Origin: Gymnopilus junonius
Lineage: Eukaryota; Basidiomycota; Agaricomycetes; Agaricales; Galerinaceae
Assembly: GCA_015501075.1 (NCBI GenBank)
Contig: JADNYJ010000065.1
Location: forward strand, 62,001 to 126,000
Length of the DNA: 64,000 nt
Direction of reading: 5' to 3'
Shown here: one piece after another, positions 12,269 through 23,800 of the stretch
Layout of the letters: each line of letters opens with the position of its first letter
Numbering within the stretch: the stretch's first letter is position 1
Program-made: the position numbers and the translations under genes
The notes under the pieces: model-generated
Seen by the model: the letters and a program-made list of their open reading frames with translations, nothing else
Database searches by the model: none
What the model was told of the DNA's origin: nothing

Positions 12269-13879
12269 TCAAAAGGGTATCTGTCCGCTTCCGCACTTGT
12301 AGTCAACGATCTTCTTATCGGTGGGGTCCCTATAGCGTACCACGAGCCCAGATACCTGTTCAAAGAGCTCCATGTCGGATCTCTCCAGGTTGAGAAGTTC
12401 ATATGTAATGTCCACAACCGTAATGGGTAGCCCTATAGCTTTACGCTGCTGCAAGAAAGGTAAGAGTACTCCAGAAGGATACTGTTGTCTCCATTCATTT
12501 AACCGTTCTTCTCGTTCTGTCCAATTTCGAAGCCGGAGCAGTTCATAAAACGACAGGGTATGCAGGCCAGGAAGGGGGCGCGAGGCTTCGGAGTCATGTA
12601 GAAAAGCGAGGACGTTGTCGGAATCGGATGTTTCAAGCGTTGTTATTGAAGGGAGTGATGCGAGGAAGAGGTCAAGAACAGGCAAAATTTGTGTTGCGCT
12701 GACATTTTTTGCGAGACGGAGTCTCATCACCTTGACGTTGGAGAGTAATGAAGGATTCGAGGAGGCTAAGCGCGACAGAAGGTGCCTTGATATGGTTGGG
12801 TAGTCCCACAGGTCGATATTAAGGTATTCCTGGCTTTTGGCATCGTGGAGAGATAACTGGAATGTCGATGGATACTGAGGATCATGACCAACCTGCAGAA
12901 ATAGGCGCGATGTAAGTGGAAGAAACTGCATAAATTTCAGTATCTGTTCACAAATGGCCTCTAACATCGTTGAAACGAAATCGTCGTCGAGATCGGGCTC
13001 CCTCGGATTTGGAAATAGAATGAAAGAGCAACTTGGGCTACCGGGGATTATGCTTTGCAAAATTGAAAGGCCGGAGGTTAAGGAACCGTTGATTTGCAAC
13101 ATTTCCAGGAAGGGGAAGACGATCGGAAGAATATTATGGAAAGGGTCCAATTCATAAGGGCAGTCAAATGAAAGAAACTTGACATTTCGCATATAATCCA
13201 AAGCGCCTAGTAACTCCGAAAGTGTAAAGTCAGCTCCAATGTCGATGTCTTGAATGTGCGATATCCAAGGTGCGCGGAGATTGAACGGAATACCTGGTGC
13301 CATTATGACCTCCAACTGGGGAGCCTGGTCGGCAAAGAGGGCTTCAGAAGGATTAGCAGACAGCGTCCATCCCACTTTGAAAGTTTGTAAGATAGGAGCT
13401 GGGTGGTGCAACACTGCCCACAGCTGAGCCTCCGTTAAAGAAGGAGGGAGAAAGTCATTCTGGGCCTCAATATCGAGTACTTGGATTCTTTCCCAATGGT
13501 TATTGAGTACATAGGAGAAGTATTCACTGTCTTCATGGGTTCTAACGTGACCTTGTACCCACAGGGGCGCATTGCCGCTCCGGCGAATGAGTTCTGTCCG
13601 CCACCATTCGAGCTTTAGAGATCGGTGATCAAAGTCGATGAGACGGCCCCATAGGAGTGGAGAGTCCAACGCGGTCTCTCGCCAAGCATGACAGACCTGC
13701 GATGTTTGTATTGCAGTGGTAAGACGAGAAGGATAATTGAGCTTTTCAACCGTGTTTGTAAGGAATATGAGGTTGAGAATGTAGGGAGGGAGATTGGAGA
13801 TAGGAGACAAATGTAAGGCTGATATTGCGGTTTGAAGGGTACTATCCGGCGAGAAAACTCTGCTGCTCTCTGGGTCCAT
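12269..13879 (-). CDS. F-box-like protein
   Basis: Single uninterrupted frame of 536 residues from the ATG at 13879 to a TGA at 12269-12271. The F-box-like motif is near residues 28-80: LPPYILNLIFL followed by SQVCHAWRETALDSPLLWGRL, the usual spacing for Agaricomycete F-box proteins, which recruit targets to SCF ubiquitin ligases via Skp1. The rest is leucine-rich, with short strands reminiscent of degenerate leucine-rich repeats (for example LGALDYMRNVKFLSF and LHTLSFYELLRLRNW). No introns, no frame damage. These genes are present in hundreds of lineage-specific copies in mushrooms, so the target cannot be predicted. Neighbours give no functional hint. Confidence 0.85.
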   Translation of the reverse strand: MDPESSRVFSPDSTLQTAISALHLSPISNLPPYILNLIFLTNTVEKLNYPSRLTTAIQTSQVCHAWRETALDSPLLWGRLIDFDHRSLKLEWWRTELIRRSGNAPLWVQGHVRTHEDSEYFSYVLNNHWERIQVLDIEAQNDFLPPSLTEAQLWAVLHHPAPILQTFKVGWTLSANPSEALFADQAPQLEVIMAPGIPFNLRAPWISHIQDIDIGADFTLSELLGALDYMRNVKFLSFDCPYELDPFHNILPIVFPFLEMLQINGSLTSGLSILQSIIPGSPSCSFILFPNPREPDLDDDFVSTMLEAICEQILKFMQFLPLTSRLFLQVGHDPQYPSTFQLSLHDAKSQEYLNIDLWDYPTISRHLLSRLASSNPSLLSNVKVMRLRLAKNVSATQILPVLDLFLASLPSITTLETSDSDNVLAFLHDSEASRPLPGLHTLSFYELLRLRNWTEREERLNEWRQQYPSGVLLPFLQQRKAIGLPITVVDITYELLNLERSDMELFEQVSGLVVRYRDPTDKKIVDYKCGSGQIPF

Positions 13880-15405
13880 GGTCTATCGATGAAACGAGGA
13901 CGCGAACGAGGTTCAAAGGTGTTGTCAGCTGATCATCCGCTAATTTAAAGTCCGTGAAGAGGGGCGCGCTCTGGGCGCGCTCAGTGTTGATGCCGTTGCG
14001 CCGTGTATCGGTTGAAGCCTATGCCGCATTTTCGGATTCTCCGACCGTTTGCTCATAACCGATTAGTTCCGTTTTTCACATTCCGAATTAGAGTAATTAA
14101 AACCTTCTCAATCATAATTTAAGACTCTCAATGTTAACGTTCAGAACGAGTGGGACCTTGAGCAGGGGACCTTATTGCCCAAGTTAGTGAGAAAAAGACC
14201 ATGTTTAAAATAGAAATGAAGGGAAAAGGAAGTTCTTCTGGATAGTGGTAGTCATTATAGAGAATGAGGAGGTGAGTCAAGAAGGTATGCAGGTGAAAGA
14301 AGAAAGAATAAATAATCAGGACTTGATCAGGACAAGGGGGGAACGTGCTGATGTTTGGCTGTAGCTTCTAAAAATATCGTCTCGTCCGCCCTGTCACTAG
14401 AGCCTCCTTGTTCTCTACGACCACTTTCATCTAGCCAAGCATCGCACCCTTTCCCTCGGTGTCCTCAGGAACTGTTGCTGCCATTGACTCGCTTTCTAGC
14501 CAAATCGTTTTAACCCAGGACGCCTTGTTGGACCCTAATTTCAACTTTGGGAGAAAGCTTCATACTTGAAGTTGAGGAAGCCACGTAGGAGTCGTATCGT
14601 CTTGCGTCAATGCGGATTAACTAACTCAGTGGGTTACACGTTACGTTTAGGTTGCTTTGTTATATATCACTCCTACTTTCTACCGTCGTCAAGCTGCGGT
14701 TAGCATGGAAAGTCAAAACGGCCGCTAAATACGCCTGTCCTATTCCATGACATCTCCAGTCTCAGACCTCCTCTCATAGTTATTCAACCCGCCTCTCCCA
14801 CTTTCTTACTGTATTACTGGTCACTCTTGAGATCAAGCGCTGCTCCCCTTGGACAACCATTTGTCGAGTCATCTTATTATTAGAATGATGTTCTTGCATC
14901 CATCGCAGAGAGCGTTGTTCCAGTCAACGCCAAGGAAACTGTTTCTCTTTCGACCTTCCTCTACATCGTAACGGACTACTGATTGTTGGTATGAAATCTT
15001 TGGATCTCCGAGGTAGTCCGACACCACTGCTATGATGGACGGAGATGTTATCCGTCGCCATGGACGTTGTCATGCCCAGGAATCATAACATTGATGGAAT
15101 AGAGCATTCTATACCGGCTCATTTCCTGCCCAAACCCTTATTCAAGAGCCTTTACTCTCATCGTCGCATGCAAATCCCACTTTCCCGTAAGGCGGACTTG
15201 AAGATCATGTTCCTTTGACGAAGGTAGTATTCGTGATCAGTTGAATTGCCTATCTTCTGATCTTTTATCGTGTTCCTAGATTCCATTAACCTGTCAGGAG
15301 CACGAATAAACGCATGCATGTGGTTTTCCTTGGGAAGAGTCGACCTTCGTGTATATAAGAGCGCACTAATGCGTTTATTCTCGTCCCTTTGGATTCTTCT
15401 CCGCC
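13880..15405. other. Intergenic between F-box gene and copy C
   Basis: No supported gene. The right end holds the copy C promoter (TATATAAG at 15352-15359). Confidence 0.5.
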
Positions 15406-17519
15406 ATGTCGGCATCGCTGCTCTCAAGCTCAATTGAAGAAGCAGCGATCGATGTGAGTATCAATAGCCAGTTGCTGGACAACTTTTTTATGGGTGTGTA
15501 GATACACGATTCCGAACGGTGATCCAACGACTGAAGATTGGCTTTTTATTTTAGGTGTATATACAGTAGTATACTTCAGTACATTATATATTTATGGTAC
15601 GTCTCTTCTCTCTTGCGACATCGCACTAAAGTCTCTAGATCATTTATCTACAGTGACCAAGCAATCGAACAAAAGCTGGATCGTCATCGGCTCGATGTCG
15701 CTGTCGTATCTTGCCTTTGTCATTGCGAACAGTGTCCAATGGTACCTAACAAAGCTCGCATTCGTAGACAACGGAACGTCGCGGGAAGCCATATTTGATA
15801 CAATCTTTTTCGGCACTTATTGGGGATTTTTCTTGAACAACGTCTGTATGTTCGTTATCTTTGTGTTGGCCGATAGCCTTCTGGTAAGAAAGGGAGTCCT
15901 CCAAAGCAAACCCTCATTTCAATTGAATTTTCTGTAGATATGGCGATGTTACAACGTTTGGAATCGTTCAATTCGCTCTGTTATATTTCCTTCTCTATTG
16001 TTATTCTTCGAGATTGGTATGCATATTTATTTCCTTCGAAACCACTTTGTACCAATAGCGTTAACCTTTCAACAGGCCTTGATCTATCAGTAGTCATAAT
16101 TGAGGCTGTCGTCGACCTGAATCCCCCTCCGAATTTAGCCAACGTTATCAATATGTTGACTGGCGCTTCTCTCTTCACGACCTTCGCCACCAGCACGGTG
16201 GCAGCGGTCCTCATCTCATACCGAATTTACTTTACTGCCAAACAGAACAGTGCATTACTAGGCTCAAGGTCACAGATTCGCTATCACCACATACTCGAGG
16301 TCCTCCTTCAATCAGCCGCAGCATACTCTTTGATCACCCTTGCGTACGCTATCGTATCAGTCTATCCGAGCAACATCAATAATATTACAATAATAACTGC
16401 GGTTAATGGTTACTTGGCTCCTTTCTATTTCTTTATCGCTGTACAGTCATCCCCCGGCCAGTGAGACACCGAAATCTTGGTCGCCTTCGGATAACTTTTT
16501 GTACCAATTCTGGGGAAATCTGTTTAACTCATTAGGTGCATATAACAGTCAGCTACATATGTAGAATTTTCTGGGCTAAAATATTACGAATTGAAACGAC
16601 GATCGTAAAATCGGTCGAAATCTGCCTTATCGTGAAAAAACGTCTCAGTGAGACAGTCACATTTGATAGTTCACACGACCAAATCAGGACGTGAATGATC
16701 TCATCGGAAATCTATTTTCAGTCATCTTCATCTTCATCGTCTTCCTCCTCCTGCTCAAGCTCGTCTTCCTCATCGGATTCTTCGATTCCAGTGATTTGTG
16801 TGTTTAAACGCGTTACAAGAGGTGAGATGGGCTTTGAAAAAACTGTTCTTGACGACGGTAGACGCATTGGGACAGTATTCTAAATTTGTTCCCAAAATAG
16901 AAACGTGACGTGACAGTACGCGAATAATCTAAGATACCGCTCCTCATCTCCCTTCCTCGATCTTCATGTCTGCTGGGTATATAACACTGATCTTCATGAT
17001 ATTTTGAGACTTACAATATAGTAGTTAAGTATTATAGCAAAAAGAGAAAAAAATCACATCGATATTGTCCAAACCATGTTTTTGAGACACTTTTCATCCC
17101 TTGTCAAGGCCACCACTATTTTTCATGGCATCCGATAATGCTGAAAGTCGGCGTGTGTGTTCATCGTAACATGCTCTAAACGGAAGAAAAAATTCCGAGG
17201 CAAAAGAGTGAGAATCCGGACGGGAAAATCAAGTCGTCTCACTGACCGGTGGTGTCTCACTGGCCGGGGGATGACTGTATGTATTGCCTTGCTAATCTGC
17301 CTTGGGGAGTATCCTCTGACCTTCACTATCTGGTAGGGCGTCGCACCGACCATAATGGTCGCCCGAGTTACCCTTGCTTCTGACATAAACACAATGGTTT
17401 CAGCAAGCAGCCATATCTCAAGCTTACAATTCCGGTCTACAGCCTTAGATGCCGTCAAATCGGAAACCGAGAGTGTTGACATAGAAAATGGGGACTCTAA
17501 GGATGCCAGATCACTTTAA
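15406..17519 (+). CDS. Seven-helix membrane protein, copy C (transposon in last intron)
   Basis: Third paralog, on the opposite strand from A and B. Exons: 15406-15493 (88 nt), 15555-15596 (42), 15654-15883 (230), 15938-16016 (79), 16076-16440 (365), 17337-17519 (183), about 328 residues, all phases consistent. Recognisable segments include GVYTVVYFSTLYIY, VLISYRIYFTAKQ and, after the last intron, GVAPTIMVARVTLASD. The last intron is 896 nt instead of the ~50-70 nt seen in A and B because an 834-bp transposon lies in it (16444-17277). The donor is now GTACAG; without the insert it would have been GTATGT. If the long intron is still removed, the protein is intact; if it is kept, translation stops eight codons later. 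Promoter TATATAAG at 15352-15359, 54 bp upstream of the ATG. Confidence 0.8.
16444..17277. mobile_element. Internally deleted Tc1/mariner-pogo type DNA transposon, 834 bp
   Basis: Perfect 27-bp terminal inverted repeats: 16444-16470 begins CAGTCATCCCCCGG and 17251-17277 is its exact reverse complement. TA dinucleotides flank both ends (16442-16443 and 17278-17279), the target duplication of Tc1/mariner/pogo elements. Copies of CAGTGAGAC recur inside both ends (16459, 16646 within GTCTCAGTGAGAC, and complements at 17236 and 17254) and may be transposase sites. On the minus strand an open stretch ending near 16720 runs into an acidic tail (GIEESDEEDELEQEEEDDED, then stop), as seen at the C-terminus of some pogo/Tigger-like transposases. 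No catalytic domain remains, so the element is non-autonomous. Confidence 0.85.
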
Positions 17520-19045
17520 CTTGACGTGGCTGCATTCGGCTCCATCCTCCTCATCGTACGTAATATTCTTATTTCCTATGCGGATATTGTGGATTCGTGC
17601 CTTCCCTCCTAGTCTTCTGAGCGAATATCATTGCGTTGCCTTGAATTATTTCGTTCATGGTCCTCTGTATGCTTGGACCTACTGAGTACACCTCAACCCG
17701 TCTGGTGTTCTATCCTGTTCCTTTCAGTATTTTGGTATGTAGCCTCGGTCCCGCAGCGAAGCGAGAAGCGAGTCTTGTACTGTCAGTGTTATGTCGAATA
17801 AGGAATTTTCCTGTAATTGACACTGGCAGGACCTATCCGATCATATGATATGTCTGGACTCTGTATGGGTAGGTTCCTCTTTTCAACGGCAGAGACCCGG
17901 AGCGGTGCTCGCAGCCGGAACTAGTTTGGAGCAGCTGGGAGTAGCATTTTAACCCGCAACACAAACGACTGATTTATGTACTTTGACATCAGTTACGATG
18001 CGTCTAAAAATAGACATTTGATGATGTCTGTGGAGGGGTCGGGAGCAAGTGTCCTTTCCATGAATGTATCCCGCCCTGGCCTTCTCAGGTGTACATGTAA
18101 AAAGTTGAAGCAGAACAGCATACCGGGAAACCCGCTAAAACCCCGGCATTACCTGCCCTCCCCACGTTCGCTCGACAACAGCGCTCAAGGCTTTCCTTCG
18201 GAATGTCTATGTGAAGAGTTGGCGTAGCTGTAGCCCGCAGGTCGTTTCATTCTTGTTTTTCTACTGAGGTCCCAAACCTCGAGTATGAATGAGGTCACCA
18301 TCAGTATGGCGCAGCCTGTCTGCTCCGGATGAGGCGTCGCTGTTTGTCTTTGCCTCAGAGACCTAGGATATATGTGGGTAGTATCCGGCAAAATTGTGAT
18401 TAACATCGGTTGCCGCGAGTGTGAGGCAAAGGTAGGCACCGCTGCCCCGACGTCTAGTATAAATTCAATATGGTTGTGTCCAGTTGCTTACGCGAGGTTG
18501 CGTATACTCGGTTCCCGGAAAACTAATTGTATGATCATTGATGCGAGGTGCCACTGCATTGGAACCCCAGCTGATCCAAGCATCTGCAGACTGCAGAGTT
18601 TACTAAAGCTTGGAGGGATAGTTAAGTCCGAACACAGGCAGCTTACCTGTAGTAAAATGGGTATCACCGATCATTGATTCACCGCCATAATGCTATGTAT
18701 AGGTCACTAGGGCGCTTCTGCCAACCGACGGTACATACATAGATTTAAATATGTGCGTACATCCACAGGTCCCGAGTTTGAAATGTAACTTGCAAGATTG
18801 ATGGAAAGTCCCCTTGCAAATGTGGCACGTGTACGGTTTCTTGATCCTAAAATGCGTTTATGACCGACGTTAACACCTTTTCTTCCCGCCCCACCTGTCA
18901 TTTCGCGAGCATCAAGCTATGCACGTGCAATGTCATGAAACAAACTTGCCGCTCTACAAACTTCTACGCGGAGTCCTTGGGGTAAAAATATCATACGATG
19001 CCGCGCTCCTTTGTCCTTCGCAAGGATATACGCTCTGCACCGAGG
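17520..19045. other. Intergenic, no gene recognised
   Basis: Short frames only. Core promoter of the next gene begins at 19046. Confidence 0.5.
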
Positions 19046-19052
19046 TATAAAA
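19046..19052 (+). promoter_or_regulatory. TATA box of the beta-propeller gene
   Basis: TATAAAA, 57 bp before the predicted ATG at 19109. Confidence 0.55.
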
Positions 19053-19108
19053 TGTAGCCAGCTTGCTTCACGCAAGATCAACAAGCCCAGCTTGCCCCGT
19101 GTTCCAAT

Positions 19109-20853
19109 ATGTTCTCTTCTTCTCATCTGTCCCTTCTTGCTCTAGCTTTCGCCTCAGCCGCTGCTGCTTCTGTCTTGAATCGCGCAGCAGATACCACTCC
19201 CGGTGTTGGAGCTGCTTACTGTCAGTTCAGACTTTCGAACAGAGGAACTTAACTGACATGCGATACTACTAGTTATAATCGATGATCCAGCCCAAAAGTT
19301 GGTTTCGGTGAAGATTGCTTCTGACGGAACCCTGGTCAGTTTGCTCTAATTTACACTGCTGTCCGTATTTTCTTTGACTGACGTCCTATTAGGGGTCTGC
19401 TCGTGTCTTCAGTGCGGGAGGCGTAGGACTGCGCGCTAATCACATTCCTCCACCTGGAAAACCAGCCGCGTTGTTTTCACCTGGGCCCGATCCTCTCTTC
19501 ACACAAGGGAGCGTCCAGGTCAACGAGGCAGCCAGAGTCTTGGTAACGGTCAATGTAAGTATCGAGAATACAGATTATACGAAAGCTATTATCTCAGATT
19601 ACTCTGTATACAGCCCGGATCCAATACCCTTTCTTTGTTCAGCATCGATTCAGTAGATCCTACCAAGTTGACTCAAGTCGGTAAAGCTGTTCCCTCTGGC
19701 GGCGAGTTCCCAAATTCCGTCGCTATTAACTCCATGGGAACGACAGCTTGCGTTCTCAATAGTGGTGCAATGAACGGCGTCAAGTACGTGTTTCAAAACA
19801 TGGACAGTTTACTGTACCCACTGATGAATATGTATTCTTTCCAGTTGCTTTACTATTAACCCTACTCTCGGTCTCATTCCCAAGCCAAATACTCTCCGAT
19901 CCCTGAACGTAAATCAGACCACTCCTCCCAACGGTCCACTCGGAAGTCTCAGCACGATCACCTTCAGTCCAGATGATACGAAACTTGTAGCAAGTGTGAA
20001 AGCATCGGATGTAACACTGGCCGCGAATGGTGCGTAGTAAAACCGTCCTGTTAAAAGCTCATGCGAATTATAACATATTTCTATTTCTAGGCTACCTTGC
20101 TGCTTGGTCTTTCGCTCGTGATGGCTCACTTTCAAAGAACTTTGTGAAGACTGTCCCTTCTAATATTCCGTCTTTGCCTTTCACTTTGGTGCCCATTCCC
20201 GGGACCAACGCATTTTTCTCTGCCGATCCAGGATTGGGATTCCTCACCGCTGATTTTGGAAACTGGTCTACATTGAAAGCGACTACGAACGCTTCGGTCA
20301 TCGACAACCAGATCCTCATTTGCTGGGCATCTTACAGCCCGAATTCGGGCAGTTTCTACCTTAGTGACCTTGGAACTTCAATCATCACCGAAGTCCACGT
20401 CGACAAGATGCTCAATGCCAACATTGTCAAGGTTTATTCAGTTCAAATTCCTTCTGACTTCAGGGACTGAGCCTTTAACTAATAGCAATATCAACTAAAC
20501 CCGAATGGTGGAGCCCTCGACAATCATGTTGCAGTTATCGGAAAGAACGCGTAAGTCATCTAGGTCTCTCTGGTAAAAAGCGTATAATTTACCAATACGA
20601 ATGGAAAAGATTCCTGTACGTTATGCAACCTCTTTCCCCTGCAATCGGTGTTCTCTCCGTGAACGGACCAGGACAAGCCTCGACCGTGCAGACATGGAAC
20701 TTGACCATGGCGCTCAACGCGGCCGGTCTTACTACCTTCAGTGAGTGACATTACTGGGGTTTGTTTTGTCTTTCGAAATTACTGACTTCCCGACCTTTTC
20801 TTTTTGCAGACAACCTTAACCTCCAAGGGATGGCCACTTTCATTAAAGCCTGA
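19109..20853 (+). CDS. Secreted beta-propeller, 3-carboxymuconate-cyclase-like
   Basis: The ATG at 19109 opens a signal peptide (MFSSSHLSLLALAFASAAAA). The coding sequence continues through about eight short exons to a TGA at 20851-20853; exon blocks I can read include IIDDPAQKLVSVKIASDGTL, SARVFSAGGVGLRANHIPPP, FSIDSVDPTKLTQVGKAVPS, GSLSTITFSPDDTKLVASVK, GYLAAWSFARDGSLSKNF and PFTLVPIPGTNAFFSADPGL. The alternating strand pattern (SITFSPDD, YLAAW, SFYLSDLGTSIITEV) is that of the lactonase/carboxymuconate-cyclase seven-bladed propeller. Fungal secreted members are abundant wall or culture-fluid proteins and are not shown to act in the beta-ketoadipate pathway, so the enzymatic label should be read as family only. 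No frame damage seen. Exact exon edges in the middle were not all fixed. Confidence 0.72.
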
Positions 20854-23800
20854 GGTGAAATATCGGGTGCGCGATAAAGCCATGTCCATCGCCTCAAAAC
20901 CTGGACCCCGAAGAGCAATACAAGAGGGGGGGTATATTATGCTCTAATGTACACTAAGACGTGCAATAATACATTCAGTGACGATTTGAGAACGGGTTGA
21001 ACGCTCGTGAAGAGGACCTTCAAAGTGGGTAATGACATGCATTGAATGAGCTACGTCGCTACATATATATCATTTGCGTCCAGGGAGGTGACACTTGGCA
21101 AGGGTTTTACCACGTTGGCGGACCCTTTAAGGAACGGCTAGAAGCACGGGTCATTGGTCATAAAGGAACAAGAAACGACGGAATTAAACCTCGCCAAAAC
21201 ATGAACCGAGATGTAACAATCCACAGAGTGCGCTGGAATATCGCGGAGCTATAGCTAACCACCGTCAACCATTACTAGACTGAAGCGCCTTACCTAAAGC
21301 ACGTAGTACGCACAGCTACACGTGTTGATCATGAGCAACAGGCGGGGCTCATCGGAAAAAACACCGATAATGTTTATGTTTAGGTGTACGCCTCAGTCGA
21401 GAAGACAAGAACAAGATCCGAAGCAGCGAAAATTTCCTCTTATCAAGGCCGCTATAAGACAAAGCAAAGAAGTCCAGGGAAAGATTTTCGGACAAAAAGG
21501 AAAGTAGGACCCGAGGGTCAATCCAAGATGTCCGGCACACGATCTGTAAAGGGGTCCATAAGTAAAGAGTGAAGTGTCGGCCTTCTTCGGAGCCGGTACA
21601 TAGTCGAGAGATATAACGCACATACATACTTAATTCGAGGATGCGAAGGCCATTCTTCGCTTAGTTTCTTCGTGTCCAATGTGTGCATGCCCAGGAAGAG
21701 GGACAGAACAGTAAGATCCGAAAACGCAGGCGATAGAGCCTCTTCAAGTTCGCATGAGGGTGTACATAAATAAAAGATGTGTGAAAAACTTCGGCAAATA
21801 ATAGAAGAAGGGAAAGTAAGTAAGTATATCAGGATGGGATGGGATGGGATGGGAGGACCTGGGTAAGCCGAAAGCCAGAAATTAGAAATGAAAATACTGC
21901 GCATGACCCGAAACCAAAAAAAAAACCCACAATCGACCTGCTGTCAATTGAGAGGAAGACAAGCCACCAGGGAAACCAGGACGACAGTGCAGTTATATAC
22001 TTGAAAACTGGCGTCATTCCCAAATTTGAATTTTTGGAGTTGGCGGTGGGAAATGCGACTAGTGAGTGGCACATAGCCTTGGACTGGGAGCATTAGCAGG
22101 AGTGTGAGTGAAAGAGAAAGACGAGAAGGGAGAAGGATTCGTTATTGGCTGACGCACTGCACGAGATGTGGGATTTTTTTGACGTTTTGAGTTTTAGCCT
22201 CGTGGTGTGGTCAGCTGAGAAAAATGGTCTTCTTCGTATTTTAAATTTGGCGAGGACGACGACTCTGGATCGGTGGTTTTTAATTTTAGGTTTTTTCGAT
22301 AAGGGCTGTGTGTCCGTCATACTGTAAGGGTAGGGTATGTGTGTGACGGATTTACTTCGACGGCCCGGATTTAAAATAACTCAATTCCAGCGAAAGAAAT
22401 TTAAAGTCAAGCGTACTTGAAGCAATGACTGAGACAGCTTACTTGACTTGAAGCTTTAAATGGCAAAACAGGAGTTTTCAATAGGGCCTTTTCAAAGTTC
22501 GTATTCGACGCAGCGTACCATCATCCCTACGGGAAGGAATGTGAAACGACATCAGTCAACCGTAACGGACTTGAACATATGATTTTGGAAATGGAAGTAA
22601 CGCACCGTTATTGGGTATTTGTACTTGTCGCGAAGCGAAAACGCGTGTTAGGACCGTGGGTGGGGAATGTGCAAAGATAGGAAAGACCAACTACGCTGAG
22701 AGATTCGAGAGTAAGCGTCACCACACGCGTCAAGCATGCTTTGTAATAGTATCCAACTTGAACAGTGGCATCTCGTCGAGACCCTTGAAGGTTCCGCGGA
22801 TTGGAATATAGATCTGTTTGGATACGTAGTTTCAGTTGAGGTCCCCCTGACTATTTGAATTTGAGAATTATATATGTAAAGTTGAACAATTCACTCGTTT
22901 GGTTAGTTCCATCTGCAACTAACTTTCAATAACGGATAGAGAAGTCAGTCATCATGCGCAAGGTTTTAAAAACGCGTTAGACGTGCCTTTGAGTGAGAGA
23001 CGCAGAGAGGGCATTGTATACTCGCAGCTAACTTGACAGCAATGGTCGAGAATTTGAAGATGTATGAGTGTGAGTTTAAGCTAACTCCACCCGATTCTTG
23101 CCCTCCCATGATCGAGGAAGGAAGTTGTGGGTTCTAATAGAGTACTGCCGTCGATCGAAAAGTTCTTCCTCGAGTTAAGGCATAATTTGATGCATAATAA
23201 GTGATTTAAGCTTGAGATTGTACGACCGAAGGTGGTTCAGACAGTAAATACACCCTGGAAAGTGGGACATGAAGGAGCAACATTGTCCAAAACGGGAGTC
23301 TGGTCTGAATAGAGCTGCGTATCACGAGAGTATGGGAGGGTCGTAGGAATGATGGAACGTGGTCAAGGTTAAATAACATTCGAAGTCGACTTGAGATGCG
23401 ATGAGCTTTGCGGGGTCGAAGGGAGTATTTGAATAAATCAGGATATAATGAAGACCGTGTAGAGAGGAAGGTGTTTCATGGATGAAGCATCGTATGAAGG
23501 AGAAGGAAGCCGCTAAATGAGCGATAGAGCAATATTTCAAGATTTCAATAGTAAGTAGCAAGCGTAGCAAGTGTATGTAGCCTGAGGAAGAATGCAGTCG
23601 ACTGTCACCAGACGGGTACCAGGAGTTCCTAGTATTGGATCCTGAGATCCCGAAAGGACGATGACGAGGGAGGAAAGCACGGAGCTGACGGAGCATACCC
23701 ATCCAAGTTGACCTTCGAGTGAATATGTAGTATTGGAAAAGCGTCGCAAGTGCAGTGCGATGATAGTTCAAAAGAAAGAAAAAATGCGGCTCCACTGTGC

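Noticed and set aside
16695..16883. Serine-rich 62-residue frame
   Set aside because: Shadow of the acidic minus-strand stretch inside the DNA transposon; the repeats are TCT/TCC, giving Ser by composition.
17123..17482. 119-residue minus-strand open frame
   Set aside because: It lies antisense over the transposon end and the true last exon of membrane-protein copy C, whose plus-strand frame matches its paralogs.
23322..23795. 157-residue minus-strand frame
   Set aside because: Starts at GTG, no splice support, low-complexity hydrophobic content and no recognised domain.
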